In this document: positions 21,701 through 32,394 of the stretch, one piece after another
How the letters are laid out: each line of letters starts with the position of its first letter
Position numbering within the stretch: position 1 is the first letter of the stretch
Source: Nothophaeocryptopus gaeumannii
Lineage: Eukaryota; Ascomycota; Dothideomycetes; Mycosphaerellales; Mycosphaerellaceae
Length of the DNA: 64,000 nucleotides
NCBI GenBank assembly: GCA_031771865.1
Contig: JASISA010000010.1
Location: forward strand, 186,001 to 250,000
Direction of reading: 5' to 3'
Notes under the pieces: model-generated
Database searches by the model: none
What the model saw: only the letters and a program-made list of their open reading frames with translations
What the model was told of the DNA's origin: nothing
Made by a program: the position numbers and the translations under genes

Positions 21701-22830
21701 CCAGTGTCTCGGCCTTCCGTTTCTGAGATAGATGTTGGAAGAGACAACACCATTCAAGTTTCCCCATCCAGCAACAACACCAATCATGACACCCCTCTTG
21801 TAAACACCCTCGACGTTATTCGAGGCCCAAGTGAGCGTATTGGGAATCGTGGGATGGATGCCAGCTGCTCCGAGGAAAGTTCCAGCATACTGAATATGAG
21901 GATCGTTGGTAGCAAGCAGCATGATGAAGCCGACAATCGATAAGCAGACGGTCACCATATTACAGAGACCTGACCCAACCGATGAAAATCGTCATTGTCG
22001 CAGCGACAGCGTATGGAGGAACAGATAGGAGTTGGAGGCGGGTACCCGAATACCTCATCCCGGCCAAGATGGTCGGCAGGAACAAGGAGAATGCGTACAG
22101 AGGGCAGAGCTTGCCCATGTAGATGACGGCATACCCCCAACACTTCCAGTCCTTGAGAGCGGCAAAAACGTGGCGCGGATCGTAATCTTCACCAGTACTG
22201 GACTTCTGGTCTGCTGCTAGGCGGCGTCGTATTCGGAGGCGTTCATCGGGAGTCAAGGAGCGAGCGGTGTCGGGCCAATCGAAGACCATCCACCAGCAGA
22301 AGGGCCCCACAAACATGGTAGCGAGACCTTCGAGGATGAAAATCTATTCCGATCATCAGCACGTTGAATCTTGCGGTATGTGCTTGTGACTGACCCAGGC
22401 CCAGCCATCTTTGCCTCTGATACCATCCATTTGAGCAATCGCCGCTGCGAGAAGGCCACCAAACGAGCCAGTAAGAGCAGCGGCTGAGAAGAACGTCGCG
22501 GCGCGGAGATCAAGTTCGGATCGTTTGTACCAGCATGAGAGGTAATAGTTGACGCCTGGGAAGAGACCAGCTTCGGCCTAGGTGATGTTAGCTCGTTGCA
22601 AGTCCGATATGACAGGCCAACTCACCAATCCCAAGAACCAGCGAGAGGCAAGCAAGCCTTCGTAGTTATGTACCAGACCCGTCAAAGTCATGATTAACCC
22701 CAGAGAAGGATGATACCAGTGAAGAACACTCGTGGTGTAAGTCGCTTGGGAAGGATATTCGTAACGGTTTAGCCAGAGCATAGGATATGAAGAAGATGGT
22801 AAGGGTATTGTTGTAATCATGTCCTGCCAT
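21701..22830 (-). pseudogene. Dead MFS transporter of the allantoate-permease type
   Basis: Minus-strand pieces match successive parts of a DAL5-like anion:cation symporter. From 5' to 3' they are GHDYNNTLTIFFISYAL, KRLTPRVFFTGIILLWG, LIMTLTGLVHNYEGLLASR, AEAGLFPGVNYYLSCWYKR, IFILEGLATMFVGPF, LFLPTILAGMRYSGT, and GLCNMVTV...TLTWASNNVEGVYKRG. GT-AG introns of the old gene are still visible at about 22571-22625. Lesions are a one-base loss near 22767, a one-base loss near 22697 (frame passes into TAA) and a small deletion near 21967 that removes about seven codons and shifts the frame into TAA. The 5' exons are absent: acyl-CoA dehydrogenase coding sequence begins directly there. The 3' end stops at a donor site 43 bp from the HET gene, with no last exon. 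Confidence 0.9.
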
Positions 22831-22836
22831 AAAAAA

Positions 22837-24405
22837 CTACAACTTCGCCTTCTCATATCCTCCAAACCCCCGAACCATCCTCCCCCCGAGCTGCTTTTCT
22901 TCTACAGCGTACTTCCTCAGCAATTCCGCCACTCTCGACTTCTGATCTGCAATTCGATCCATGCACTCAGCCGCTCGGGCCTTATTCTCTCGTCGACCCA
23001 TCTGGTTCAGGTGTACCTCATCTGGTCCGTCGGCGATTCGGATCGTTCGAATGTGAGCCCACATGCTGGCCAGTGGAGTGTCTTGACAGACGCCCATGGC
23101 GCCGTGGGCTTGCACAGCGCGGTCGATGACTGTGCATGCCATGGTTGGGACGAGGACTTTGGCCTAACACAGAAATTAGCATTGTAGTTTGGTGCACGGA
23201 GAAGATATAGACTCACCTCGGCGATCTCCACGAGCGCACTCTTAGCGTCACCTTGATCAATCTTGATCGCAGCATTCAATACTACCAGCCTGGCCGCATC
23301 GATTTCTGTTCTTGACTTGGCAACCCATTCAAGCAGCACGCCGTGTTCTCTGAGCGGCTTGCCGAAAGGTACTTTGCGCTCATCGTTCAGTCTGGCGATC
23401 ATCCACTCTAAAGCGACCTCGGCGCTACCAATGCTTCTCATTGCGTGGTGAATACGCCCAGGACCGAGACGACCTTGCATGATCTCGTTGCCTCGGCCGA
23501 ATCCTAACAGAAGGTTGGACAGTGGGACGCGGACGTTGTCGAAAGTGATGTGTCCATGACCGTGTGGAGCACTGTTCAGACCTGGTTAGCAAGTCTTGTT
23601 CTATGCGATCATCCAATGGAGGCACGCACTCATCGTAGCCGTATACCGACAGCATGCGGTGTACTATGAGGCCCTTCGCATCACTTGGTACGAGCACCAT
23701 ACTCTGCCTCTTGTATCTGTCTGTGCTGTTCGGATCACTGAGACCCATGACCACAAAGATCTTGCATCTATCATCACCAGCTCCCGAACTCCACCACTTA
23801 CTGCCATTCAGCACCAGCTCATTGCCTTCTTGCCTGATACTCAAACTGATATTGCTCCCATCACTACTCGCCTTATCCGGCTCCGTCATCAAGAAACCCG
23901 ACCTAATCTTGCCAGCCAACAATGGAGCCAACCACTCCCTCTTCTGTTCATGCGTTCCATATCTCGCAATAACCTCCATGTTGCCTGTATCTGGAGCGGC
24001 ACAGTTACACGCCTCACTGGCGATTCTACTCCGCCCTAACAGCTCCGCCATGAGTCCATACTCCAAATTGCTCCAACCTCCTGCACCGCCGTACGCGTCA
24101 TACTCAGCGAGATTGGAGTAGTGGTTCTTGGGAAGGAACATATTCCATAGTCCTAGCTCACGGGCCCGTTTCTTGAGATCGTCGAGGATGGACGGGTGAC
24201 CCTCCCAGCGGGCATCGCCGTGGCCCATTTGGGCGGAGTACACTGCATCGGCAGGAACACATTCTTCATCGACCCATTTCTCGATCGTGTCTAGTAGGCG
24301 GCGAGCTTTGTCTGAGACGAAGGGACCGACGATGGGTGGTAGACGTTCGGAGGCCTTGGGACGCGGTTTGGCGCCCGCGATTGGGACGGGTGGTGCGTTG
24401 GACAT
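22837..24405 (-). CDS. Peroxisomal acyl-CoA dehydrogenase-like protein
   Basis: Three exons (24405-23630, 23571-23217, 23163-22837) with introns of 58 and 53 nt give about 485 residues. The acyl-CoA dehydrogenase fold is clear: N-terminal helical part with GLWNMFLPKNHYSNL, the middle beta part GFLMTEPDKASSDGSNI and LNGSKWWSSGAGDDRCKIF, and the C-terminal part GRIHHAMRSIGSAEVALEWM with HGAMGVCQDTPLASMWAHIR. DGPDEVHL near the end is the usual last conserved motif. The C-terminus is AKL, a canonical PTS1, so the enzyme is probably peroxisomal, as expected for ACAD10/11-like fungal members acting in beta-oxidation of unusual acyl chains. An in-frame upstream extension to 24534 exists; I chose ATG 24405. 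Confidence 0.87.
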
Positions 24406-25176
24406 TGTCTTGGATAATGCTAGACTTGGGCCAGGCAATTGGAGGGTTTTTGGTAGAGTGGGGAGAGTAGAGAGCTGTAGGTGAGAAGGAAGACATTCAC
24501 TTACATTGATCTTACCGAATATACCCAGTAGCATCCTGCACCTCGGGCCATCGTTGAGTGGTATTAGGGATGCAGGAGGGGTAGGGTTCAGAGATTCAGT
24601 TGCGCTCTGTCAACGCTCCGCGCTCTGCAATGCATACATGTAGACTCGTATTCCGGAATGGGCCTGGTAGGCTTGGCAGGAACACAGTATGATGGAGATG
24701 ATGTTGTTGATGGAGGGGTGGGTGGTGGTGGTGGTGGCGCTGGCGGAAAGCCGCGGCACAGCACGGTCAATGAAGCTCAGCATGTACTTTGAAGGGGCAG
24801 TACGCGAACATTGATTAAAGCAATCACCTCGCTCCATCTCTCGCAGCTCCCCTCACTCCCGACTCGTCCCTGCATCGTCACGCTCAATGAGCTGAGCTCC
24901 AACTGACGTTTCTGTGTAGCTTGATATCACTTGATAGACAAGTCACATTCAATGACCAATTTCAGACCACATCGCCCTTTCCTCGCTTTCCGTATCTTTG
25001 TTCTCATCGGACCTCGCGGCCGCATATCATCATTCACAACAGCAGCTCCACCACTGGTTTCAAAGCAATCAGACACTCCAATAACGAAGACTACCGCAGC
25101 CTTTAAACCGAGCACACCGAAAAGGCCGATCAAGACATACTCTCCCATACCAAACCAACGTTTGCAATACGCAACC
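24406..25176. other. Divergent intergenic region
   Basis: About 770 bp between divergent starts. Part of it is open in frame with the CinA gene (from about 24931) and could encode an N-terminal leader if an earlier start is used. A TGG/GGT-rich low-complexity stretch lies at 24715-24740. Confidence 0.5.
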
Positions 25177-25804
25177 ATGTCCTCCACAACCGACTTCCCA
25201 CCCTCCGAGATCCGCGACATCCTCACCGAAGTAACCCAACTCCTCAAGTCCCGTAACGAATCAATCTCCATAGCCGAAACCGCTGCCGGAGGCCTCATAT
25301 CCTCCTCCCTCCTCTCCCAACCCGGCGCATCAGGCTACTACAAAGGCGGTCTCACATTGTAAGTAACCCACAATCTCTCTCTGTCTCTCTCTCTCCCCCA
25401 CAATCCCTTAGGAACACACGACCAAACCACTAACATCCTTCCCTCCCTTCCTTTGTAGATACACCCTCCCCTCCCGCATCGCCTACGCAGGCTGGACCCA
25501 ACAGACCATAGAAAACTACCGCGGTCCCACGACCGATATCGTCTCCGGCCTCGCTAAACACGTTCGGTTAGATCTCGAATCCACATACACGCTCGCAGAA
25601 TCAGGGACCGCGGGTCCTACAGGTGGAGCGACGCCGAATCGGAAACCGGGGTATGTGGCTTTGGCGGTGGATTGTGAGCGAGGAACTTTTGTGAGGGAGT
25701 TGAATACGGAATTGGGAGGAGATCGGGTTGGGAATATGGTGAGATTTGCGGTGGAAGCGTTGAAGTTGTTGAAAGATGTTATAAGTGGGGAGGCGAAGTT
25801 GTAA
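25177..25804 (+). CDS. CinA/PncC-like amidase
   Basis: Two exons (25177-25358 and 25459-25804) with a 100-nt pyrimidine-rich intron (GTAAGT...TTGTAG) give 175 residues. The sequence follows the CinA C-terminal domain: SISIAETAAGGLISSSLLSQPGAS, YYKGGLTLYTLPSRIAYAG, then LAESGTAGPTGG and YVALAVDCERG. In bacteria this domain is the nicotinamide-nucleotide amidase PncC, which deamidates NMN; single-domain fungal versions are conserved but poorly studied. Length matches single-domain members (about 160-180). The ATG at 25177 is in good context (GCAACCATGT). The frame is open upstream to 24931 with a basic, hydrophobic start that could act as a mitochondrial presequence. Confidence 0.85.
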
Positions 25805-25999
25805 GAGGGAGGGAAGAGAGGAGACAAATCAGGTGGCTGTGGGTAGCTGTCGATTGACAATGAGAGCGGGCAGGATGTGACTTACGCATGGACACGGTGT
25901 TCAACGAGAGAGGTAAGTAATATCATGAAATCCTTATGACCAGCACATGAATGAACGAATGCATTTGCACATATCATGCGTGATATCATCGGTAATCTA

Positions 26000-27808
26000 T
26001 CACTGCATCTGCTCCATCAACCCACAGACTGCATGGAAGACAGCCCTCGCCCTCTCATCCTTCTGCAGCGCCTCATTCGCTCCCATGCCACTCCCTCCAT
26101 TCCTCCTACCCAATCGATCGCTATGCCACCTCGTCTTCTCTTTCTTCAGCATATCCGTCAACACCTTCAGTTGTGCCGGGCTGGCCTTGCTCTTATCAAA
26201 CCCGACCTCAACCCTGCCAGTGCCTGGGTTCTCTTTATAGACCGGCGAAAGGCCGACCACGCCCAGGAAGAACGCTTGTGCATTCGCTTGCATGACCGTC
26301 TCTTCTGACCAAGTCGATACGTGTGCGCTGACTTGAGGCGCCCAGATCGAATCTCGAGCTACGAGTCCAGCGGCATGAAGACCGCGCGCGGGATAGGGAA
26401 TGTTAGGGTCGGTGGTCGAGAGTACGTTCCAGCGGTTGATATATGTCGTATACAGTCGCTTCGCCTCGTCGGGTCTGAGTATCGTCGCGGGTGGCTGCGA
26501 GGGCGGAGGGGGTTGGAATGTTGTGTTGAAGCCAGGCTGAGGTCTGGCTTGCGAAAAGCGAGGATTTGCTGTACTCTGTCTTGCCCTCTTGCGTTGAGCA
26601 TCTGGTATGTTACTACCCGGCATAGCGAAGAACCGGAAATGAGCATCGTCCGCTATCGGTCGCGTCTGCTCGAAAAGGTGCTCGAATGCAGCGAAGGGCG
26701 ACGTTCTACTAAATGGATGCACGTTGTGCATTGAGTGCAGATCTTCAAATGCACGAGCAACTGGGTCGGGATGCCGTGAGGTTTGGATGGAAGCGGATCC
26801 ATCGAACGGAGCAAAGAATTCGTCCTCTACTGGCACTTGACGAGACTGTCTCTGTTGGGATCGCGGAGGTGCCTGTTGTGTTGATTGCCGTGGTATTGAT
26901 CTGCTGTTGCGAACCCGTGATACTCTGGCTTCGTTGAGGCTGCTGGTAGCGTTGGCTAAGGTTGCCTCATGCTGCTTAAGCTCGTCTAGCATGCGCTGAA
27001 GGTATGAGGAGCTGACATTATTCTGCCGCGAAGCCTGTGCCAACCGCTGCTTGCATGCTCTTACAGCACGTCGCTCGACCTCCACCGCATTTTCCAATGC
27101 CTCGACTATATTTTCATCAGCCTGGCTTTGCCTTCGTGAATGTGCTCGATGATCATAGTCCGGTTCTGAATCGGTTTCTGAATCATCATCATCATAGTCG
27201 ACCTCAATGAACTCCGGCCGCTCTCGCTGTTGAGTCAAGTCCGGTTGTCTGGTTTCAGTGCGATATTGTGATTTCCTTCGCGGCGGTATTCGCGCCTTTG
27301 GCTCAGGTGACCGCTCGCCACTTGAGCTGTCAGTTCGTTGCTGCTGTTGTCTGCCATCGATAAGGCGGTCTCTCAACCGACCAAAGATGGATTTCGGTCT
27401 CTGCCGTCGATTGTTCGGTGTGTAGTTGCTCGAGTATGCCAGGCCGTCATCGTCATCATCGCTGGAAGCGTCTACATGAACTCGTCGACTGCCTTGACCG
27501 AGACCGCCTTCTATCACGGTGTGTTGCGGCTGCATAAATAGGACGTCGTCCAAGAGACCAAATGCGTTCCCGAGGAGTCCACCGCCTAAGGGCGCTCTGG
27601 ATGAAGACTGTACAGGGGCGGTGAAGGATCGGAAAGGGCTGTTTGCGCTGCTTGAAAATGCTCCAAAACTTATCCCAGGGCTAGAGTATGTGGTGGTGTT
27701 GACGGTGTAGTCCACGCCGTTGGATGTCCAGGATCGAGTCGTCCTCTGCGGCTGATTTAATGAAGCAGCACTCCTTCCACGCTGATCATATCTGATCGAT
27801 CCTGCCAT
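26000..27808 (-). CDS. Large disordered protein with conserved C-terminal helical region
   Basis: A single exon of 602 residues. The first 130 residues are Ser/Gly/Thr-rich with repeated SSP and GG motifs. Residues 130-230 are charged with long Asp and Arg/Gln runs. About residues 235-300 form a likely coiled coil (ENAVEVERRAVRACKQRL...LDELKQHEATLANATSSL). The last 150 residues are ordered: RPDEAKRLYTTYINRWNVL, then LTDMLKKEKTRWHSDRLGRR. The segment EKxRWHxDR resembles the C-terminal motif of NF-kappa-B inhibitor-like proteins and of J-like folds, but I cannot name the family. It converges with the CinA gene 195 bp away. Confidence 0.6.
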   Translation of the reverse strand: MAGSIRYDQRGRSAASLNQPQRTTRSWTSNGVDYTVNTTTYSSPGISFGAFSSSANSPFRSFTAPVQSSSRAPLGGGLLGNAFGLLDDVLFMQPQHTVIEGGLGQGSRRVHVDASSDDDDDGLAYSSNYTPNNRRQRPKSIFGRLRDRLIDGRQQQQRTDSSSGERSPEPKARIPPRRKSQYRTETRQPDLTQQRERPEFIEVDYDDDDSETDSEPDYDHRAHSRRQSQADENIVEALENAVEVERRAVRACKQRLAQASRQNNVSSSYLQRMLDELKQHEATLANATSSLNEARVSRVRNSRSIPRQSTQQAPPRSQQRQSRQVPVEDEFFAPFDGSASIQTSRHPDPVARAFEDLHSMHNVHPFSRTSPFAAFEHLFEQTRPIADDAHFRFFAMPGSNIPDAQRKRARQSTANPRFSQARPQPGFNTTFQPPPPSQPPATILRPDEAKRLYTTYINRWNVLSTTDPNIPYPARGLHAAGLVARDSIWAPQVSAHVSTWSEETVMQANAQAFFLGVVGLSPVYKENPGTGRVEVGFDKSKASPAQLKVLTDMLKKEKTRWHSDRLGRRNGGSGMGANEALQKDERARAVFHAVCGLMEQMQ

Positions 27809-28417
27809 GGTTCACGTCCTTTGATAGAGCAGCGCAGATCTAGAGAACCCTTTGGGCCAGGTTTTGGACCGATATTGTATGTAATGATGCAGGAGGCTGG
27901 TCGCCGAGATGTCCGTGTCACGAAGTAAGTCTGCCCTCGGAATGAGGTCAATGACAGCGTACCCCTGTCGAGGCTCTGTGAGACTTGGATATTACCGGCA
28001 TCAATTCCTTCGGATGAAACCCGCTGGCGCATGTGTTTGCGATCGCCGCCTTCCCGCGGAGGAGAGTTTCAAATGGGATCCAGGTGAATATCAAGCAGAA
28101 GTGAAGTCGGACAGAAGAGGGCGAAACCGCAGCAAGGCTTCAAACGGTGGAGGCCTCAACCGTCTCAGCCTCGTCCTTGGAAGTGCAGCTCGCAATTGGC
28201 TGCAAAGCCTGGTGAAAGTGCAAGGCGTGAGCTGGCTAGCTGACGGGTGTCTGCCTTGTCGTGCCCAATGATGCAGAGAGAAGCCCAATGGCGAGAATCA
28301 GGTGCGTGCACAGCATCTGTCGTGTGCCGATGTCAAGTGGCCGCCAGACAGCAACCTGCAGAACCAATTCCTATTGCGCATGCGATCCGAGTTTGACTTT
28401 AGAGTTAGAACTACCTC
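27809..28417. other. Intergenic region
   Basis: About 600 bp. Short frames on both strands without recognisable content; ends at the start of the tandem repeat. Confidence 0.5.
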
Positions 28418-28686
28418 TATCCTAGTAAAACTTCGCCAGTTTCAGTTGTCTGCCGCATCGTCCCGGCTGAGGTTTCTTCTAGGTCCAAAATTCTATAATA
28501 TACAACGTATCGGCTCGTATACGCGCTACATTATCCACTTAAACCGGGTTCGGCCTTACATTTATCCTAATAAAACTTCGCCAGTTTCAGTTGTCTGCCG
28601 CGTCGTCCCGGCTGAGGTTTCTTCGAGGATCAAAATTCTATAATATATAACGCATCTCGGCTCGCATACGTACTATACTATCTACT
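28418..28686. repeat. Two tandem copies of a ~120-bp promoter-like unit
   Basis: Copy 1 is 28418-28540, copy 2 is 28563-28686, period about 145 bp, roughly 85-90% identical by eye. Shared blocks are AAAACTTCGCCAGTTTCAGT, TCCCGGCTGAGGTTTCTTC and AAAATTCTATAATATA. The differences are mostly transitions. Copy 2 carries a TATA-like CTATAATATATAA about 65 bp before the start codon of a small secreted protein, and copy 1 carries the same element one repeat further up. Confidence 0.85.
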
Positions 28687-28711
28687 CAAACTTCACTGTA
28701 ACCTACAAAAC

Positions 28712-28876
28712 ATGAAGTTCAATCTCCTAACCCTCCTTCTTGCTATCCTCCCCTACGTCCTCGCCACGTGCGATCCACTAGGCAATGAAAGTTTTGAGAG
28801 ATGCAAGGATAACTGCGCGGAGCATCTTCCCGATGCATCGAATAAACAGTTGCACGATTGCTACAAAATGTATTGA
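28712..28876 (+). CDS. Small secreted cysteine-containing protein (54 residues)
   Basis: An uninterrupted ATG-to-TGA frame of 54 residues in good start context (AAAACATGAAG). The N-terminus MKFNLLTLLLAILPYVLA is a textbook signal peptide with a likely cut after VLA. The mature part is about 36 residues, acidic to neutral, with four cysteines spaced C-x10-C-x3-C-x14-C. This would suit two disulfides in a short helical hairpin. Small secreted cysteine proteins of this size in fungi are often effector candidates or antimicrobial peptides, but no family is recognised and none is claimed. A duplicated promoter-like unit lies immediately upstream. Downstream, GTAAGT at 28889 and TTAG near 28945 could be a 3' UTR intron. 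Confidence 0.6.
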   Translation: MKFNLLTLLLAILPYVLATCDPLGNESFERCKDNCAEHLPDASNKQLHDCYKMY

Positions 28877-29491
28877 ACACCTGCGTGTAAGTCAATACGA
28901 TGAGGTTTGTAGCTAGGGTAACGAGGGTAGATGCTAATATTAGTAAAGGTTTTAATCGACTTGGGTTGAGGATGATGTTTAGCGGCGAAAGGGATAGAAG
29001 AGGAAGATTAGAGGATAGCTAAAAGATGATCGGCTTGTGAGGGAGCGCTTCGGAATTTGTCTGTAGGAATGAGAAACTTGGAGTTAAAGGGTCTGCGATG
29101 ATCATTGACAACGGGAAGGAGATGAGACAACAATGGATGTTGATGTTTGAGGCAGCAGGTGACGTCGGATGGTCGGTTGAGAAGTGGGGCACACTGAGAA
29201 CGGAAGGAACCAGCATCATCAACTCCCCGACCAAGGACAAGACAAAGACTTCAAACCAGAACCTGGACGAGCACGAGGACTGCCATAGCAGACATCATTA
29301 TCTGGACTTGATCCAGCGTCATGAAACACCACGCTGACCATACAATGCTTTGACCTCCGCCAACATCTTCTGTACCGCACACCCAGCGGAAGAAGACCTC
29401 TCTCCACATGTTCCTCCATCAACACGAGTCTTAGAAGTCGCCTCAATGTCTTGCCGAGACGCTGTTTGGCCCTTCTTCGAACACTATCCAC
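28877..29491. other. Intergenic region
   Basis: About 600 bp holding the 3' UTRs of two convergent secreted-protein genes. No convincing coding frame. Confidence 0.5.
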
Positions 29492-29980
29492 TCACTCCGA
29501 CTGAGGCTTATGCTGTACGTTCCAAGCCATGGCGCCTCCTCCGACCTCGTTCAAGGCCTTGCAGGTGTCATTCTGAGTCCCTACGTCCCAAGTCAGCATC
29601 TGCTCAAGGACAGTTCAGCGTCCCATGAATTGCCAGCGCCATCTTCTGGAAATGTGGAAGGACGCACAGATGTAAAACGAATGACTTCCAACGCAGTCCT
29701 TATCGTCATACAGCTTAAACTCATATTCCTCCACACCTTTGAATATCACTGCGGAAGTATACCCTTCAGCTGGAATCTCCCGGCAGGTGGCATTGACTGG
29801 ATCTGTTGTCTCGTTGAAAGTCTCCACAAGAGCACCGGTACACTTGATGCCCTGGTAGAAGGTCACTTCCCATGTGTTCGTCGTGTCGGGAGCGGTATGG
29901 GACAGGCCGAGTAACGGATGCGCCAGGCCAGGCAAGACATGAGCCGTGAAGGCAAGGGCAAGGTATTTGAAAATCGTCAT
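29492..29980 (-). CDS. Small secreted protein with four cysteines
   Basis: Two exons (29980-29668 and 29580-29492) joined by an 87-nt intron (GTGCGT...CGTAG) give about 133 residues. The start at 29980 opens a signal peptide (MTIFKYLALAFTAHVLPGLA). The mature part has four cysteines (GIKCTG, NATCRE, DKDCVG, NDTCKA) and ends LNEVGGGAMAWNV, a C-terminal pattern seen in fungal small secreted proteins. If the intron is not removed, the frame continues to a stop at 29615 with an unrelated basic tail, and the fourth cysteine and the conserved end are lost, so I prefer the spliced model. Two NxT/S sites are present. Function unknown; a secreted protein of effector or allergen-like size. Confidence 0.7.
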
Positions 29981-30465
29981 GGCTGTCGCTCTTATGTCCA
30001 CGAGATGTTCAACAGCAACTGACCTTCCTTTTCAATCTTCGGACGGCTTCGCGTGTTTCCAAGAACACTTGACAAATCTTCACTTCGTGTCCCAGCCGAA
30101 AGTCGGTGACTGATGCTCATGCTTTGACCACGGTCACGGACGCTATATGCCTACTGGAACTGTGCCCTCTGGCTGGCTTTGTTCACGTCTAGTATGCTGC
30201 CATCTTCCGGGAACGAAGTCAAAAGTCTCAAAGACCTCACACCGGTTGCAACGACGCTCAGTGTGACAGGTTGATGTCTGCTGTGTTACCGATTGTCACC
30301 AGTTGCCGGAAGGACGGTGTGACGAGGTAAGGATGTTTGAGATATACTTTATTGACCCAACAGCTGTTGCGTCTGACATCACAGCTACAAGACCTCGTGA
30401 GTATCCTGGTGGTTTCGGTACACTCGCTACGAGACCATAAGGACAGTTTGGAGGATCACCACACT
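29981..30465. other. Intergenic region
   Basis: About 480 bp of upstream sequence of the secreted-protein gene; no gene seen. Confidence 0.5.
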
Positions 30466-31540
30466 CTACTTCTTCAACTTCCCCTCCTTTTCCAACAACT
30501 CCAAACAATGCTCCACAACATCCACCATAACCTCCTCAAACCCCGCATGCCTAAACCCGAACGTCTCCTCCGTCTTCCTCACATTCAATAACCCCTTCAA
30601 AGTCTCATTCCTCCCCGCATCCGGGAAAACACCACTCTCCACCTCTTTTGCGGACCTCCGTGCAATAATCTCATACACCTGATTCCATTCAAACCCTTCC
30701 CCCGAATTCGAAACCAGCAAACTTTGACTACCCTTTGCTTTTGGCCCGAAGCGCTTTTACATGAACCATCGCACAACCCGATACAGAATTGAAACTCCCC
30801 AGATGGTTGGGCATTCTCATTGAGAAGAAATCCCAACGCGTGCATAAAGGGCGAGGAAATTCGTCCCAGCTGAAAATATATCTTCGCTCTTCTCGACTAA
30901 ATCATCTCTTCTAATAATAAGCGTAGGATGGATATGTATCAACATTGGCATTGAGTTTTCTTCTCTTGAATCCATTTCTCTGCGGCGTTTGCGGCGTAAG
31001 GCTATGCGAGCATGGAATTGTCATAACGAGGCGGTGTAATCTTCGACACGAGCTTCTGCATCCCCGACTCCTTCCAGGTAAGATTTGCTCCCAAATGTAT
31101 CTGTGAGTTCGGATTGCGGCTATAGAGGAAATCGTAACTATTCTTTTAACCTTTTGGGCCGAAATGGAGGGCGGATTCAAGGACGTTTATTTAAATCGCA
31201 TTGACGGCTGGTCTTGACGAATTATTCATAGAGATTCTTCTCCTTCTTGAATCGGACCAGGCCTGCACGGGACTGGCGACGTGAATACTGTAGTTGACAT
31301 CCCTTCACGGCATCGTCGAAAGCACCTGGGGTGAGGAAATCAGGTATGATAGTGAAGTCGATTCTGTCGGCGGAGTAGCCTGGGGTTGATTTGAGGACGG
31401 GATTGGAGGGGACTTTGTCGATTTTGGGTTGCGAGCGAAGAAGGGCGCGGATACGGTAGCCATATGCCAAGGCGGTGCGAAGGACGCGAAAAACCGAGAT
31501 GGCCAGATGTGCTTGTTATTAAGACGAGGTCGTTGGGTGA
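30466..31540 (-). pseudogene. Decayed GRE2-like NAD(P)-dependent reductase
   Basis: Minus-strand fragments in all three frames line up with a fungal short-chain reductase of the cinnamoyl-CoA/methylglyoxal reductase type. In order they are NDLVLITSTSGHLGF, VLRTALAYGYRIRALLRS, DRIDFTIIPDFLTPGAFDDA, YSIHVASP, NVLESALHFGP, KVKRIVTISSIAAIRTH, EARVEDYTAS, EKWIQEKKTQ, GTNFLALYARVGI, SNSGEGFEWNQVYEI and FGFRHAGFEEVMVDVVEHCL. Lesions include frameshifts near 31485, 31305 and 31150, an in-frame TAA near 31187, stops between the later fragments, and no start ATG before the NAD-binding motif, itself TSTSGHLG rather than TGASGxxG. The gene cannot make an active enzyme. The substrate is unknown. Confidence 0.88.
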
Positions 31541-32394
31541 CAGAATGGCAGACCGTGGGCTTTAGCGCGATTGAGTCTTAAGTTAAGAAGATGTGGCTTT
31601 CAGTTGGAGGGTGGAGTGAGGTGTGATGTTCTAGACATGATACATTAAGATATATGCTCTTTGTATATATGTATGTACAGGTATGCTCGTTCCCTCCTAC
31701 GAACCCCATCTTTCCCCGCCTGATCGGATGCGATGGAACACGAGTTGGACAAGAAGATCACTAGCATGAGATCAAGGTTCGCGATAGCCGACCAGGATGA
31801 CAGGGAGCTTCACTGTTGTGAGCTTTGAGTGTACCGAGTATGTCCAGTGCCTGTGGTTGACGTGGGCGTCTCGATCGATGCTCTTGGCCGCAGTAAGCAC
31901 TGCATTGCTGAGGATCGCTCGGACTTTCGTGACATTGGAGTTTACCGTGCTCGTTCAAAATGCTGGCTTTGGCAACCTGGTACGAAGCGGCTTGGTATGT
32001 GGAGTCGATGAATTAATATGGTCCAAGGCTTGGACGTCTTGCACGTTCGGCAGCAGATGTTGAGACTGCCTTGTCTTCGTATTCCCAAAATGGGCCATGC
32101 CAAGGTTGGAGAACCTGGAGAAGTGCTGATCCGCAAGCAACCGGGTATTGGATATTGTTCCGCCTCTGGTGGTTCCACTGAGCCCTAAAGAGAAGCCTTG
32201 CTCTGCAGTGTTTACTTGCAGGACTCCTGAAGTGCCGTTTTGGCTTGTCACAAGACAATTGCCAAGACGTCGACTCCAATGGCGCGGAGTTTGCAGGCAT
32301 CTTTGGTCCAGGAGCGAGGTCTCGTGTATTGATTTGTCGAAGCGCGAGAAGTGATGATTTGCATACGCCCGTAGACGGTGGTAACGCCAGATCT
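31541..32394. other. Intergenic region
   Basis: About 850 bp between the reductase relic and the patatin gene. Several overlapping frames of 60-150 codons exist on both strands, without domains; those at 31955-32456 are shadows of each other. Confidence 0.5.

Noticed and set aside
24715..24745. GGT/GTG-rich tract as a possible structured element
   Set aside because: Simple low-complexity sequence; no CRISPR-like or hairpin organisation.
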